Positions 50,867 to 59,078 of a stretch of 64,000 nucleotides of DNA are shown piece by piece. The DNA is from Clostridia bacterium (GTDB lineage Bacteria > Bacillota > Clostridia > Oscillospirales > CAG-272): NCBI GenBank assembly GCA_017411745.1, contig JAFQPM010000019.1, forward strand, positions 1-64,000. Direction: 5' to 3'. A program made the translations under genes and the position numbers. Positions within the stretch are counted from its first letter, which is position 1. Every line of letters begins with the position of its first letter. The notes beneath the pieces were generated by a model that was given only the letters and a program-made list of their open reading frames with translations, ran no database searches and was not told the DNA's origin.

Positions 50867-51898
50867 ATGAATATAGCAGTTTTAGCGGGTGGATATTCTC
50901 CCGAAAGAGACGTGTCGCTCACGTCGGGAAGCCTCATAGCAAATGCGCTCATCGACGAGGGGCATAACGTCTGCCTTGCCGACGTCTACCTCGGAATAGA
51001 TGGTGCGAATGACACAAAAAGCCTTTTCAATAAAGAAAAAAAGCCGATATATAAGGTCACGCACAGCGTTCCCGATCTCGACGCGCTCAAGGAGAGCAGC
51101 GGTAACGGAGATGCCTTGATAGGAAAGGGAATTATTGACCTTTGTCGCGAAGCAGACGTAGTCTTTTTGGCACTCCACGGAGCTATGGGCGAGAACGGTC
51201 AGCTTCAGGCAACGCTCGACAGCTACGGCATCAAATATACGGGCTCGGGCTACGTCGGTAGCCTTCTGGCGATGGATAAGGACATTTCCAAAAAAATGTT
51301 CGTCGGCGCGGGTGTGAATACACCCGAATGGATGTATATTTCGGCAAAGCAGGCCGATATTGACGAGATCGAGCAGAGGATCGGATACCCATGCGTAGTC
51401 AAGCCATGCTGCTGCGGCTCAAGCGTCGGTATTTCTATCCCGGAGAACCGAGCAGAGCTTGAAAATGCACTTAAGGAAGCCGAAAAATACGAGGATAGTA
51501 TACTTATCGAGAAAAAGATCAGCGGCAGGGAATTCACGGTCGGAATCCTCGACGGAGAGGTGCTTCCTGCCGTTGAGATCATTCCCACCGAGGGCTTTTA
51601 CGACTACACAAACAAATATCAGGCAGACAAAACGGTCGAGCTTTGCCCCGCACCTATCGACGACGCTCTGATGTCGATCCTTGCCGAGCAGACCAAGCTT
51701 GCATTCGATGCGCTCAGACTCTCGGGATATTCGCGCTTTGATTACATAGTCGATAAGGACGGCAAGCCCTGGTGCCTCGAGGCAAACACTCTCCCGGGAA
51801 TGACCCCAACAAGCCTGCTTCCGCAGATGGCGGCGGCGGTCGGGATCACATACGGAAAGCTTTGCTGCAAAATAGTTGAGCTGGCGTTGAAAAAATAA
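50867..51898 (+). CDS. ddl: D-alanine--D-alanine ligase
   Basis: Ddl makes the D-Ala-D-Ala end of peptidoglycan precursors and is the target of cycloserine. The 343-residue ATP-grasp enzyme has VLAGGYSPERDVSLTSG (5-21), FLALHGAMGENGQLQ, KPCCCGSSVGIS, and FDYIVDKDGKPWCLEANTLPGMTPTSLLPQ in parts. The substrate-loop FYDYTNKY is of the D-Ala-D-Ala type and not of the VanA/D-lactate type. GGAGCATAG precedes the ATG. It lies 59 bases after prmC. Confidence 0.95.
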   Translation: MNIAVLAGGYSPERDVSLTSGSLIANALIDEGHNVCLADVYLGIDGANDTKSLFNKEKKPIYKVTHSVPDLDALKESSGNGDALIGKGIIDLCREADVVFLALHGAMGENGQLQATLDSYGIKYTGSGYVGSLLAMDKDISKKMFVGAGVNTPEWMYISAKQADIDEIEQRIGYPCVVKPCCCGSSVGISIPENRAELENALKEAEKYEDSILIEKKISGREFTVGILDGEVLPAVEIIPTEGFYDYTNKYQADKTVELCPAPIDDALMSILAEQTKLAFDALRLSGYSRFDYIVDKDGKPWCLEANTLPGMTPTSLLPQMAAAVGITYGKLCCKIVELALKK

Positions 51899-51904
51899 AT
51901 AAAA

Positions 51905-51969
51905 AAAGCGGCTGCGCGATGAAATTTTAGGTATAAATTGCCTTAAAGTCATTGACAAAAGCCGCTTTT
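51905..51969 (+). terminator. ddl terminator overlapping the next promoter
   Basis: AAAGCGGCT (51905-51913) pairs with AGCCGCTTTT (51960-51969) across a long, itself foldable, loop. The 3' arm lies in the spacer of the promoter at 51952-51980. Confidence 0.55.
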
Positions 51970-51980
51970 CATTTTATAAT
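51952..51980 (+). promoter_or_regulatory. Promoter of the GH106-like gene
   Basis: TTGACA (51952-51957) and TATAAT (51975-51980) are 17 bases apart, a full consensus. Confidence 0.85.
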
Positions 51981-52063
51981 TAAAGAGGAAATGCGAGTGG
52001 AGAAAAATGCCGCATTTTCACTCACAAAAAAAGAAAATCTAACCTCGAATAAAGGAGCAAATC

Positions 52064-54802
52064 ATGGATTTCAAAAACATCGACAAAAAATACCGTCCCG
52101 TGCCGTTCTGGTCGTGGAACGAAAAGCTTAACGTCGCGGAATCCCTCCGCCAGACCGCCCTTATGGACGAAGCGGGAATGGGAGGATATTTTATGCACGC
52201 CCGCGGAGGTCTGCAGACCGAATATATGGGCGAGGAATGGTTTGAAAACGTCGGCGCTTGCATAGACGAGTGCAACAAGCGCGGAATGCACGCCTGGGCA
52301 TACGACGAAAACGGTTGGCCCTCGGGCTTCGGCGGCGGCAAGGTCAACGGCAAGGGAGAAAAATATTGGCAGAAGTATCTGCGCGTACAGCCCGTAGATG
52401 CCGACAGAAGCGCGATCCCCGAGCACCGCATCATCGCAGAAAACGATAAATATTGCTTTTTCTACGAGGTCAATCCCTTCTATGTTGACACGCTCGACGG
52501 CGAGGTCATCGCAGACTTTATAAACGAAATTTACGTCCCCTACTACGAAAAGTACGGTAAGAGCTTTGACGGATTTTTCACCGACGAGCCCCAGATCTCG
52601 CGTAACGGAATTCCGTGGAGTCTGACTATGCCCGAGCAGTATAAGATTGCCTACGGCGAGGACCTTTGTGCTGTTCTTGCCAAGCTGTTCTATGAGGAAG
52701 AAGGCTTTGAGACCGTCCGTATCAAGTTCTGGAAGATGGTAACCGAGCTCTTCTCGAAGAACTTTATGAAGCAGATATACGACTGGTGTGAGGATCACGG
52801 ACTCAAGCTCACAGGCCACCTCGTTCTTGAGGAAACCTTGTTCTATCAGCTTGTTTCCAACGGTGCCTGCATGCCTCACTACGAATATTTCCATATTCCC
52901 GGAATGGACTGGCTCTGCAGACCTATCTACCCCTGCCTTACCCATCATCAGCTTGCCAGCGCGGCGGCACAGACGGGCAAAAAGCAGATCCTCTCCGAGA
53001 CCTTCGCGCTCTGCGGACATAACGTAGGCCACGACGAGCTCAAGAGAAACTACGAGTGGATGATGGTCCGCGGCATAAACCTGATGTGTCAGCACCTTGA
53101 GGGATACTCCAACAGAGGAATCCGTAAGAGAGACTATCCCCCCGCAATGTACATACAGCAGCCTTGGTGGGCAGACTATAAGGTCTTCAACGACGCTATG
53201 TCGCGCGTTGGTATGATTCTTGCCGAGGGCGAGATCAAGTTTGACACCCTCGTGCTTCACAATATGACGTCGGCCTGGGTATGCTTCAACTGCGGCAACA
53301 ACCTCTACACCAACGGCAAGGATATCGAATATTACAACGGCGCTCTCGTCGGCACGACCCTTGCGCTTGAGGCAAAGCATATTCCTTTCCACCTCGGTGA
53401 CGAGATCATGATGGAAAGACACGGCAGAGTCGAGGGCAACAAGCTCATCATCGGCAATATGGCGTATACGACCGTAGTTATCCCCGAGCATATCGCGTTT
53501 ATGGAGAACACCGAAAAGCTGCTTGCCGAGTTCAAGGCGAACGGCGGTATCATAACCACTGTGGATCAGCTCGCGCCCAACACGGTAATTGATAATGAGA
53601 AGATCACGTACACCTGGCGCGACCTCGGCGACTGCACCGTGCATTACTTCGTCAACTCCAACGATACAGCGGAGAAGGCAACCATATCTCGCGGAAGCTA
53701 CGCGATCGACATCGCAACGGGCGAGAAGATCGACTTCTGCGGCGAATATACCTTCGCACCCTACGGTAGCCTGCTCGTAATAGACGACGGCACACCTTGC
53801 GCAGAGAAGAAGGCAGAGAAGGAGCTTAAAGCTCTCGATATCAGCGGCAAGTGGACGGTAGAGAACTGCACCTACAACTCCCTCACGCTCGATAAGTGCG
53901 ACTATTGGTTCGACGGCGAGCTTCAGGAGGAGAACGGTTACGTCCTCAACATTCTCCCGAGAACCACCGATCTTAAGCGCGCAGTCGACGTCCGCTGTCT
54001 CTTCAAGGCAAATATGGAATACATCTCGGATAAGCTCTACCTCGCTTGCGAAACTCCCGAGATCTTCACGATCAAGGTAAACGGAGTCGAGATAGACAAG
54101 ACCGATTGCGGCAGCTTCCGCGATCAGTCGTTCAGAATGCTCGACATTCAGAAATATGCCAAGGTCGGTGAGAATATCATCGAGCTTGAAGCGACCATAG
54201 TTCAGTCCGAGCAGACCTACGAGAATATTGAAAAATCCAAGATGTTTGAGTCGGAAAAGAATAAGCTGACCTACGATATGGAGATCGAGTCGATGTACCT
54301 CGTCGGCGACTTTGCCGTCAAGTGCGAGAGCGCATTCGAGCCTATCCCCAATAACGCTTATTTCTGCGACGGCGGCTTTACCGTAGTTAAGCCCGAAGAT
54401 GAGGTTACTCTCAAGAACCTCGAGCAGAACGGCTATACCTTCTTCTCGGGTGAGCTGACCGTCAGCCGCAAGTTCAACCTCGACAGCACCGACTATAAGC
54501 TTGCGTTCGTCAAGAACGGAGTCAACGCGGTTCGCATCAAGGTAAACGGCAAGCAGCTTGATACTGTAATGTGGGCACCCTATGAGGTCGACCTCTCCGA
54601 ATACCTCACGGTCGGCGAGAACACCGTCGAGCTGACGCTGGTCAATAACCTGCGTAACCTCCTCGGTCCGCACCACCATGCCGCAGGCGAGCTCCTCGCG
54701 GTCGCTCCCGCACACTTCTATAAGGAGCGCTGCATCTGGAACGGCTTCCAGACAGGCTACTATACCGATAAGTATAGCTTCGTCAATACGGGATTGATTT
54801 AA
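52064..54802 (+). CDS. GH106-like glycosyl hydrolase (alpha-L-rhamnosidase-related)
   Basis: This 912-residue cytoplasmic protein has an N-terminal TIM barrel of the GH106 type: PVPFWSWNEKL, RQTALMDEAGMGGYFMHARGGL, HAWAYDENGWPSGFGGG, and FDGFFTDEPQI with candidate acidic catalytic residues. The middle has KLTGHLVLEETLF and MPHYEYFHIPGMDWL. The C-terminal part has two jelly-roll domains of sugar-binding type (about 590-700 and 760-890). GH106 members cleave alpha-rhamnosides, but this branch may differ in substrate. TAAAGGAGCAAATC precedes the ATG. Gene body codon use is strongly C- and G-ending, suggesting high expression. Confidence 0.85.
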   Translation: MDFKNIDKKYRPVPFWSWNEKLNVAESLRQTALMDEAGMGGYFMHARGGLQTEYMGEEWFENVGACIDECNKRGMHAWAYDENGWPSGFGGGKVNGKGEKYWQKYLRVQPVDADRSAIPEHRIIAENDKYCFFYEVNPFYVDTLDGEVIADFINEIYVPYYEKYGKSFDGFFTDEPQISRNGIPWSLTMPEQYKIAYGEDLCAVLAKLFYEEEGFETVRIKFWKMVTELFSKNFMKQIYDWCEDHGLKLTGHLVLEETLFYQLVSNGACMPHYEYFHIPGMDWLCRPIYPCLTHHQLASAAAQTGKKQILSETFALCGHNVGHDELKRNYEWMMVRGINLMCQHLEGYSNRGIRKRDYPPAMYIQQPWWADYKVFNDAMSRVGMILAEGEIKFDTLVLHNMTSAWVCFNCGNNLYTNGKDIEYYNGALVGTTLALEAKHIPFHLGDEIMMERHGRVEGNKLIIGNMAYTTVVIPEHIAFMENTEKLLAEFKANGGIITTVDQLAPNTVIDNEKITYTWRDLGDCTVHYFVNSNDTAEKATISRGSYAIDIATGEKIDFCGEYTFAPYGSLLVIDDGTPCAEKKAEKELKALDISGKWTVENCTYNSLTLDKCDYWFDGELQEENGYVLNILPRTTDLKRAVDVRCLFKANMEYISDKLYLACETPEIFTIKVNGVEIDKTDCGSFRDQSFRMLDIQKYAKVGENIIELEATIVQSEQTYENIEKSKMFESEKNKLTYDMEIESMYLVGDFAVKCESAFEPIPNNAYFCDGGFTVVKPEDEVTLKNLEQNGYTFFSGELTVSRKFNLDSTDYKLAFVKNGVNAVRIKVNGKQLDTVMWAPYEVDLSEYLTVGENTVELTLVNNLRNLLGPHHHAAGELLAVAPAHFYKERCIWNGFQTGYYTDKYSFVNTGLI

Positions 54803-55203
54803 GTTGATATAATTTGCGGGGTAAGGAAACCGTTTTTGAAAAATCGGTTTCCTTCCCCCGCACCCCCTTCCTTCCAAAAAACTTTTAAAAAGGGAAAAGG
54901 AAACAATATTGATAAAAACACCGCCGAGTTCTTTTGAACGCGGCGGTAATTTTATTTCTTTGGAATATAGGTGTAACAAAATCAGGCGCAGGTGACAACC
55001 TGCGCCTATATCAACTAACGCCAATTTTATATTTGTAATATTTGTACTGTAGCTGAAACAATAGACTGTTGTTCTGACTTTTATCATCGTTTCTACCGAT
55101 GTTGCGAACGCACTATTGTTGCTCACGTGAAATTATTGTGTGTTGGCGTTGATGATACCTATATTATGGTGAATCTGTTTCTCCTGTCCTAAATATTTTG
55201 TTC
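54803..55203. repeat. Intergenic region with palindromic element, terminator and a long inverted-repeat segment
   Basis: The 400-bp gap holds four items. A palindrome of the dispersed family lies at 54815-54862, with the tail CACCCCCTTCCTTCCAAAAAAC after it. A terminator-like stem CACCGCCG/GCGGCGGT lies at about 54919-54947. A perfect 10-bp hairpin AGGCGCAGGT/ACCTGCGCCT lies at 54984-55007. A stretch of about 150 bp (55010-55160) is bounded by AACGCCAA and TTGGCGTT with inner ACAATAG/CTATTGT. No ORF with a ribosome site was seen. Confidence 0.7.
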
Positions 55204-55653
55204 TTAAAATTCGGCAAGATTAAAGATTTTCTTGTCTTTTCTTTTTGCGTGCTTATATGTCGTGTATGCACCGCCCCAATCGTGCGAAACGTAAGCCACA
55301 ACATAATCAGCTTTTTCTACCATATATTTGTTACGGTATGTAATCGCATACCGTTTGGGTTTATCCTCAATTTCAGGATAGAGAATAGAATCATACTTTG
55401 TTTCTTGATATTGTAATTGATTGCGTTGGTAAGCGATCGTTAGGTAAGGAGTAACGAACACAAGAGATACGTTGGGATGCGTTTTTTGATATTTCTTGCA
55501 ACAATCGTATGCAAAATTATCAAATTCGCCGTAACCGCCTAAATACATTTCAGCGTATTGATCTCCTATTTCTTTTTCTAAAAAAGTAAGCAATTTTTGC
55601 TCGTATCCACTTGATTTCGGAAATCGAGTGTGTCCGCAAAACGTCACAATCAT
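55204..55653 (-). CDS. SLOG-superfamily (DUF1273/YspA-like) nucleotide-binding protein
   Basis: This 149-residue Rossmann-like protein starts MIVTFCGHTRFP. It has the LGGYGEFDNFAYDCCKKY block (GG..G.xD pattern of SLOG domains), VFVTPYL and the C-terminal ADYVVAYVSHDWGGAYTTYKHAKRKDKKIFNL. SLOG proteins bind nucleotides or nucleotide-derived ligands, and several act in stress or defence systems; the ligand here is unknown. AAAGGAG lies before the ATG. The promoter (55688-55716) is bracketed by operator-like sites shared with the divergent XRE gene. Low G+C suggests transfer. Confidence 0.78.
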   Translation of the reverse strand: MIVTFCGHTRFPKSSGYEQKLLTFLEKEIGDQYAEMYLGGYGEFDNFAYDCCKKYQKTHPNVSLVFVTPYLTIAYQRNQLQYQETKYDSILYPEIEDKPKRYAITYRNKYMVEKADYVVAYVSHDWGGAYTTYKHAKRKDKKIFNLAEF

Positions 55654-55671
55654 ATTTCAATTCTCCTTTAG

Positions 55672-55785
55672 GTAGGTGTGCCTACATATTTTACCACGCT
55701 TTTTTAAAAAAGTCAATATGTGTAGGTACACCTTCTTATAATTTTTGCTTTTTCTTGATAGAATATATGTGTAGGTGAATCTACA
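55672..55785. promoter_or_regulatory. Three operator-like GTAGGT sites between divergent genes
   Basis: Site 1 is GTAGGTGTGCCTAC (55672-55685), site 2 is TGTAGGTACACCTTC (55721-55735, with palindrome GTGTAGGTACAC at 55720-55731) and site 3 is TGTAGGTGAATCTACA (55770-55785). All share TGTAGGT and sites 1 and 3 are palindromes. Site 1 lies just downstream of the SLOG -10 box, and site 2 lies 3 bases from its -35 box. Site 3 lies about 34 bases before the XRE start codon. Confidence 0.65.
55688..55716 (-). promoter_or_regulatory. SLOG gene promoter
   Basis: On the minus strand TTGACT (55716-55711) and TAAAAT (55693-55688) are 17 bases apart. Confidence 0.75.
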
Positions 55786-55818
55786 GAGTCCAATCTTCTT
55801 ATCAAGGGGGCGATCAAC

Positions 55819-56064
55819 TTGACAGTCAATGACGCTGTTGCAAAGCGTATTTCCAAGTTGTTGCGTGAAAAAGGAATGTCCCAATACCGCTTAGAGCAGG
55901 AATCGGGAATACAACATGGAAGTATGCAATGCATTATGAACGGACGAAACAAAACGGTAACTTTGAGTACCGTAATTATGCTTGCGAGAGGTTTCGATAT
56001 GCCTCTTACAGAGTTTTTAGATGACGAGATTTTTCGTTCGGAAAATTTAGAAGTAGAACAGTAA
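55819..56064 (+). CDS. XRE-family (Cro/C1-type) small regulator
   Basis: This 81-residue single-domain helix-turn-helix protein has MSQYRLEQESGIQHGSMQCIMNG in parts (about 20-42) as its DNA-binding region and an acidic C-terminus. The start is a TTG eight bases after AAGGGGG; no ATG fits the domain. It is divergent from the SLOG gene and most likely binds the three GTAGGT sites between them, repressing both. It is A+T rich like its partner. Confidence 0.82.
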   Translation: MTVNDAVAKRISKLLREKGMSQYRLEQESGIQHGSMQCIMNGRNKTVTLSTVIMLARGFDMPLTEFLDDEIFRSENLEVEQ

Positions 56065-56184
56065 AAGCCGCCTGGTGTAAGGCGGCTTTTGTCTATATTA
56101 AAGGATTGTGATGTTCTTTTCAATACTATATTAATTTTATTTTCACGTTATCACAGTTTTTCTCATTTGTAAATCCCAAAGTCA

Positions 56185-56225
56185 AAAAAACTCCCGTTTG
56201 TCGTATCAACAAACGGGAGTTTTTT
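56185..56225. terminator. Bidirectional terminator
   Basis: AAAAAACTCCCGTTTGT (56185-56201) pairs with ACAAACGGGAGTTTTTT (56209-56225). It serves the minus-strand HAD gene and possibly the XRE gene. Confidence 0.85.
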
Positions 56226-56263
56226 GTTATTGTCCGCAATAGCGAGGAAAAGCAGCGGAATTT

Positions 56264-57124
56264 TTATTTCTCCTCAACAAACTGCTTATATTGAGAAAGC
56301 TGAGCGATCTCCTGAGCCTTAAGGCGCTCAAGCACCGCCATCTTTTCGATCATAAGCTTAACGATCTTTTCAAGCGGGGAATCGGGGGAGTAGTCCGCCA
56401 CGCAAACGTAGTTGATTCGGGCATCCTCTACGAGTGGCTTGACACTCTCGTCGTGACCGTATGCATACAGCGCGATCGACTTGCCGCCGCGCTCCTTGAC
56501 CAGCTTCATACAGGGAATATCGGTCATTCCGTCGCCGATGTATATCATATTGTGGTACGCTATGCGGCGCAGACTCTCGTCCTGCAGGCGATTGAGATTA
56601 TAATCGTCGGTCACGTCGAGGATTCCCTTGGAAATGCGGTAAATGTACTGCGTTTTGAGCGTATAGTTGATAGCGAGCGCAGGCCAGGTAGCCTCGCCGT
56701 TCTCGTCGTACATATATTTGCAGGCGTAAATGCGCTTGAAATACTTTGCGATCGGTGTGCCCTGAATGATCTCATAAGTACCCGACGAAATGATATAATG
56801 CTCGATCTTGACTCCCAAGGACTCGCCGTAAGCGTTGATCCTGTCAAACCAGGTGAGCACCCCGTCGAAAAGCTCAACGTTTGCTCCGCATTTTTTCAGA
56901 TATTCCTCGGTCAGAGGAATACCGTGCTTTTTGCATTGTCTGATCATAACGAGCATATAGGAAAGTATCTTTTCTACCTCGTATTTGGACGTGATCTCGG
57001 CGGCCTCGCCCCAAAATTCGTCCGACGTCATGCCAAGATTTTTGATAAAATCATATTCCTGCATGTCGGTGGTGCAGAGCGTTTTGTCAAAATCGTAAAG
57101 AATTCCGATAGTGGTCTGCGACAT
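56264..57124 (-). CDS. HAD-superfamily hydrolase
   Basis: This 286-residue cytoplasmic phosphatase-like enzyme has motif I LYDFDKTLCTTD (DxDxT, about 9-20), motif II in IISSGTYEII, and motif III/IV in YIGDGMTDIPCMKLVKE. A helical cap lies between motifs I and II. It resembles phosphoserine-phosphatase-like HAD enzymes; the substrate is unknown. A promoter lies at 57178-57206. The start follows AGGAGGATTTGCT. Confidence 0.87.
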   Translation of the reverse strand: MSQTTIGILYDFDKTLCTTDMQEYDFIKNLGMTSDEFWGEAAEITSKYEVEKILSYMLVMIRQCKKHGIPLTEEYLKKCGANVELFDGVLTWFDRINAYGESLGVKIEHYIISSGTYEIIQGTPIAKYFKRIYACKYMYDENGEATWPALAINYTLKTQYIYRISKGILDVTDDYNLNRLQDESLRRIAYHNMIYIGDGMTDIPCMKLVKERGGKSIALYAYGHDESVKPLVEDARINYVCVADYSPDSPLEKIVKLMIEKMAVLERLKAQEIAQLSQYKQFVEEK

Positions 57125-57177
57125 AGCAAATCCTCCCGTATAGGCGTAATTCGATGAATTTGTGCCTCATCATATTT

Positions 57178-57206
57178 ATTGTAACATAAAAAACGCCGAA
57201 AATCAA
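57178..57206 (-). promoter_or_regulatory. Promoter of the HAD gene
   Basis: On the minus strand TTGATT (57206-57201) and TACAAT (57183-57178) are 17 bases apart. Confidence 0.7.
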
Positions 57207-57238
57207 TACGGAAGAAAATTTTTTGTTTGATATGTCGT

Positions 57239-58024
57239 TTAATATAATTTATACTTCAAGCGGAGATTATCTGCGATCATCGCAATAAATTCCGAATTTG
57301 TGGGCTTTCCTCGGTTATTCTGAATAGTATATCCAAAATAAGAATTGAGCGTATCCACGTCGCCTCTATCCCACGCGACCTCGATGGCATGTCTGATTGC
57401 CCTTTCCACGCGGCTCGTGGTGGTCTGATATTTCTTCGCGACAGAGGGGTAGAGAACCTTGGTCACCGAGTTAATGATGTCTGAGTCCTTGACGGTGAGG
57501 AGAATAGCCGTGCGCAGATACTGGTAGCCCTTAATGTGCGCGGGTACACCGATCTGATGAATAATGCGCGTGACCTGCGCTTCGATATCGGGAGTGCTGT
57601 CGTCAGAGGATTGAACGTCCGCCCCTTCGCTCTTTGAGTTGCGGTTCTTTAGCATATTTTCGGCATATTCTATGAGATTAGACTGATTGATCGGCTTGAT
57701 CAGACAAAGCTCCGCACCCGACTGAAGCGCCTGCACGAAAATGTTTTGATTTGAGATGGGCGAGGTCATGATAATAACGGGCGGCTTGTCTTGTCCGTAA
57801 GAGAGAGCCTTTGCGCTGCGCACCACGCTGAGTCCGTCGACCTTAGACATCCAGATGTCGATAACGACCAGATCGGGATGAATTCGACCTATCTTCGTCA
57901 AAGCATCCTCTCCGTTGACAGCCTCCTCTATGTATCGGCAGCCTGCGTGCAAAAAACAGTCCTTTAAGAGCGCGCGTTGTGACGCATTTTCGTCCGCGAT
58001 CAGTATTTTTGTTGTGTATTCCAT
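57239..58024 (-). CDS. spo0A: Sporulation master response regulator Spo0A
   Basis: Phosphorylated Spo0A commits the cell to sporulation. The 261-residue protein has a receiver domain with the phosphoacceptor Asp56 in [14 protein letters not shown], the switch Thr in IIMTSPIS and the Lys in LIKPIN. After a linker of about 20 residues the DNA-binding domain follows: [45 protein letters not shown] and [14 protein letters not shown]. These blocks are diagnostic. AGGATACAG precedes the ATG; a promoter lies at 58069-58097 and a TGTCGAA match lies further upstream. Confidence 0.96.
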   Translation of the reverse strand: MEYTTKILIADENASQRALLKDCFLHAGCRYIEEAVNGEDALTKIGRIHPDLVVIDIWMSKVDGLSVVRSAKALSYGQDKPPVIIMTSPISNQNIFVQALQSGAELCLIKPINQSNLIEYAENMLKNRNSKSEGADVQSSDDSTPDIEAQVTRIIHQIGVPAHIKGYQYLRTAILLTVKDSDIINSVTKVLYPSVAKKYQTTTSRVERAIRHAIEVAWDRGDVDTLNSYFGYTIQNNRGKPTNSEFIAMIADNLRLKYKLY

Positions 58025-58068
58025 TTTTCTGTATCCTCCGGTAAAATTAAGTTATTGATTACAGTATG

Positions 58069-58097
58069 ATTTTACCATAAATTAGGAGAAAATGCAA
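58069..58097 (-). promoter_or_regulatory. spo0A promoter
   Basis: On the minus strand TTGCAT (58097-58092) and TAAAAT (58074-58069) are 17 bases apart. TGTCGAA, matching the core of the Spo0A box, occurs on the plus strand at 58193-58199, about 100 bases upstream of this promoter. The remaining 290-bp gap holds no gene. Confidence 0.65.
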
Positions 58098-58290
58098 TAT
58101 ATTTCCAAAAAAATTCCAATAGTCGAAATTACCAAAAATTTCCAAAGTGATTTGTCTTATATAACGAAAAAAGAGAGTAAAAGCTAAAAGCGTGTCGAAA
58201 AAGCGTAAATCTTGTTGAAATTATAAGATCGTTATATATATTAAAAATCGCCATTTTTCAGCATTTTACAAACTTGCCGAGCCAACAAAA

Positions 58291-58330
58291 AGCGATACCG
58301 TAACGTCATGCATAGTTATGGTATCGCTTT
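58291..58330 (-). terminator. rluB terminator overlapping its stop codon region
   Basis: AAAGCGATACC (about 58289-58299) pairs with GGTATCGCTTT (58320-58330). The arm nearer the gene lies inside the last codons of rluB. Confidence 0.7.
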
Positions 58331-59053
58331 CAGATATTCTATTTCATTTTTGTCAAGCCTTCGCCATTTTCCGATCTCAAGAGTGCCAAGCTTCAATTTT
58401 CCGATAGCAACTCTTTGCAACCGTTCGATCTTGACTCCGTGCGCCTCGCACATTCGCCTTATCTGACGGTTTCTACCCTCGAAAAGCTCGAATTCCGCTA
58501 CCGTAACGGCGGCATCTCCGCCGACTCTGCGAACCTTGACCCTCATAGTAAGCCGACCGTCAAGGTCTATCGGCTCGCCGAGTACCTTTAATGCCTCAGC
58601 ATCAAATGCACCCTTTAGCGTAACGTGGTATATTTTCGGCACGGAATGACGCGGATGCGTCAGCTTGTTGGCAAGCTCGCCGTCGTTCGTGAGAAGCAAA
58701 AGCCCGTCCGAATCCATATCAAGCCGACCGATAGGGTAGAGTCTGACACGATCTCCGCGCGTATCCTTGACGTCACGGCATAACTCGGTCACGTTTCTCC
58801 TGCCTTTTTCGTCAGCCGCGGTGCAAACGATGCCGCGCGGCTTGTTGAGCATGATGCAGATCTTTTCGTCAGCCGATGCTACAACTTTGCGACCCTTATA
58901 GATAACCTCGTCGACCTCGGGATCGATCTTTTCGCCAAGCTCGGCAATATGACCGTTGACCGTGACCCTGCCACCTCTGATCTCCTCCTCAGCGGCGCGG
59001 CGTGACATCACACCGCAATCGGTAAAATATTTAGAAAGTCTGATTTTTTCCAT
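58316..59053 (-). CDS. rluB: 23S rRNA pseudouridine synthase, RluB/RsuA family
   Basis: This 245-residue enzyme has an N-terminal S4 RNA-binding domain (RLSKYFTDCGVMSRRAAEEEIRGGRVTVNG in parts, 4-33). The catalytic Asp lies in PIGRLDMDSDGLLLLTNDGEL, and RNRQIRRMCEAHG completes the family pattern. RluB isomerises U2605 of 23S rRNA; RsuA-type target choice cannot be excluded. I started at 59053 (MEKIRLSKY) after AAAGGATACGG; the longer frame overlaps dacF. It lies 25 bases after dacF, an arrangement known from Firmicutes. Confidence 0.9.
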   Translation of the reverse strand: MEKIRLSKYFTDCGVMSRRAAEEEIRGGRVTVNGHIAELGEKIDPEVDEVIYKGRKVVASADEKICIMLNKPRGIVCTAADEKGRRNVTELCRDVKDTRGDRVRLYPIGRLDMDSDGLLLLTNDGELANKLTHPRHSVPKIYHVTLKGAFDAEALKVLGEPIDLDGRLTMRVKVRRVGGDAAVTVAEFELFEGRNRQIRRMCEAHGVKIERLQRVAIGKLKLGTLEIGKWRRLDKNEIEYLKAIP

Positions 59054-59078
59054 ATCCGTATCCTTTTTTGCCCGACCG

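Noticed and set aside
52022..55126. 1034-codon open frame on the minus strand
   Set aside because: It is the antisense shadow of the GH106-like gene, caused by strong third-position bias. It has no ribosome site and no recognisable domain.
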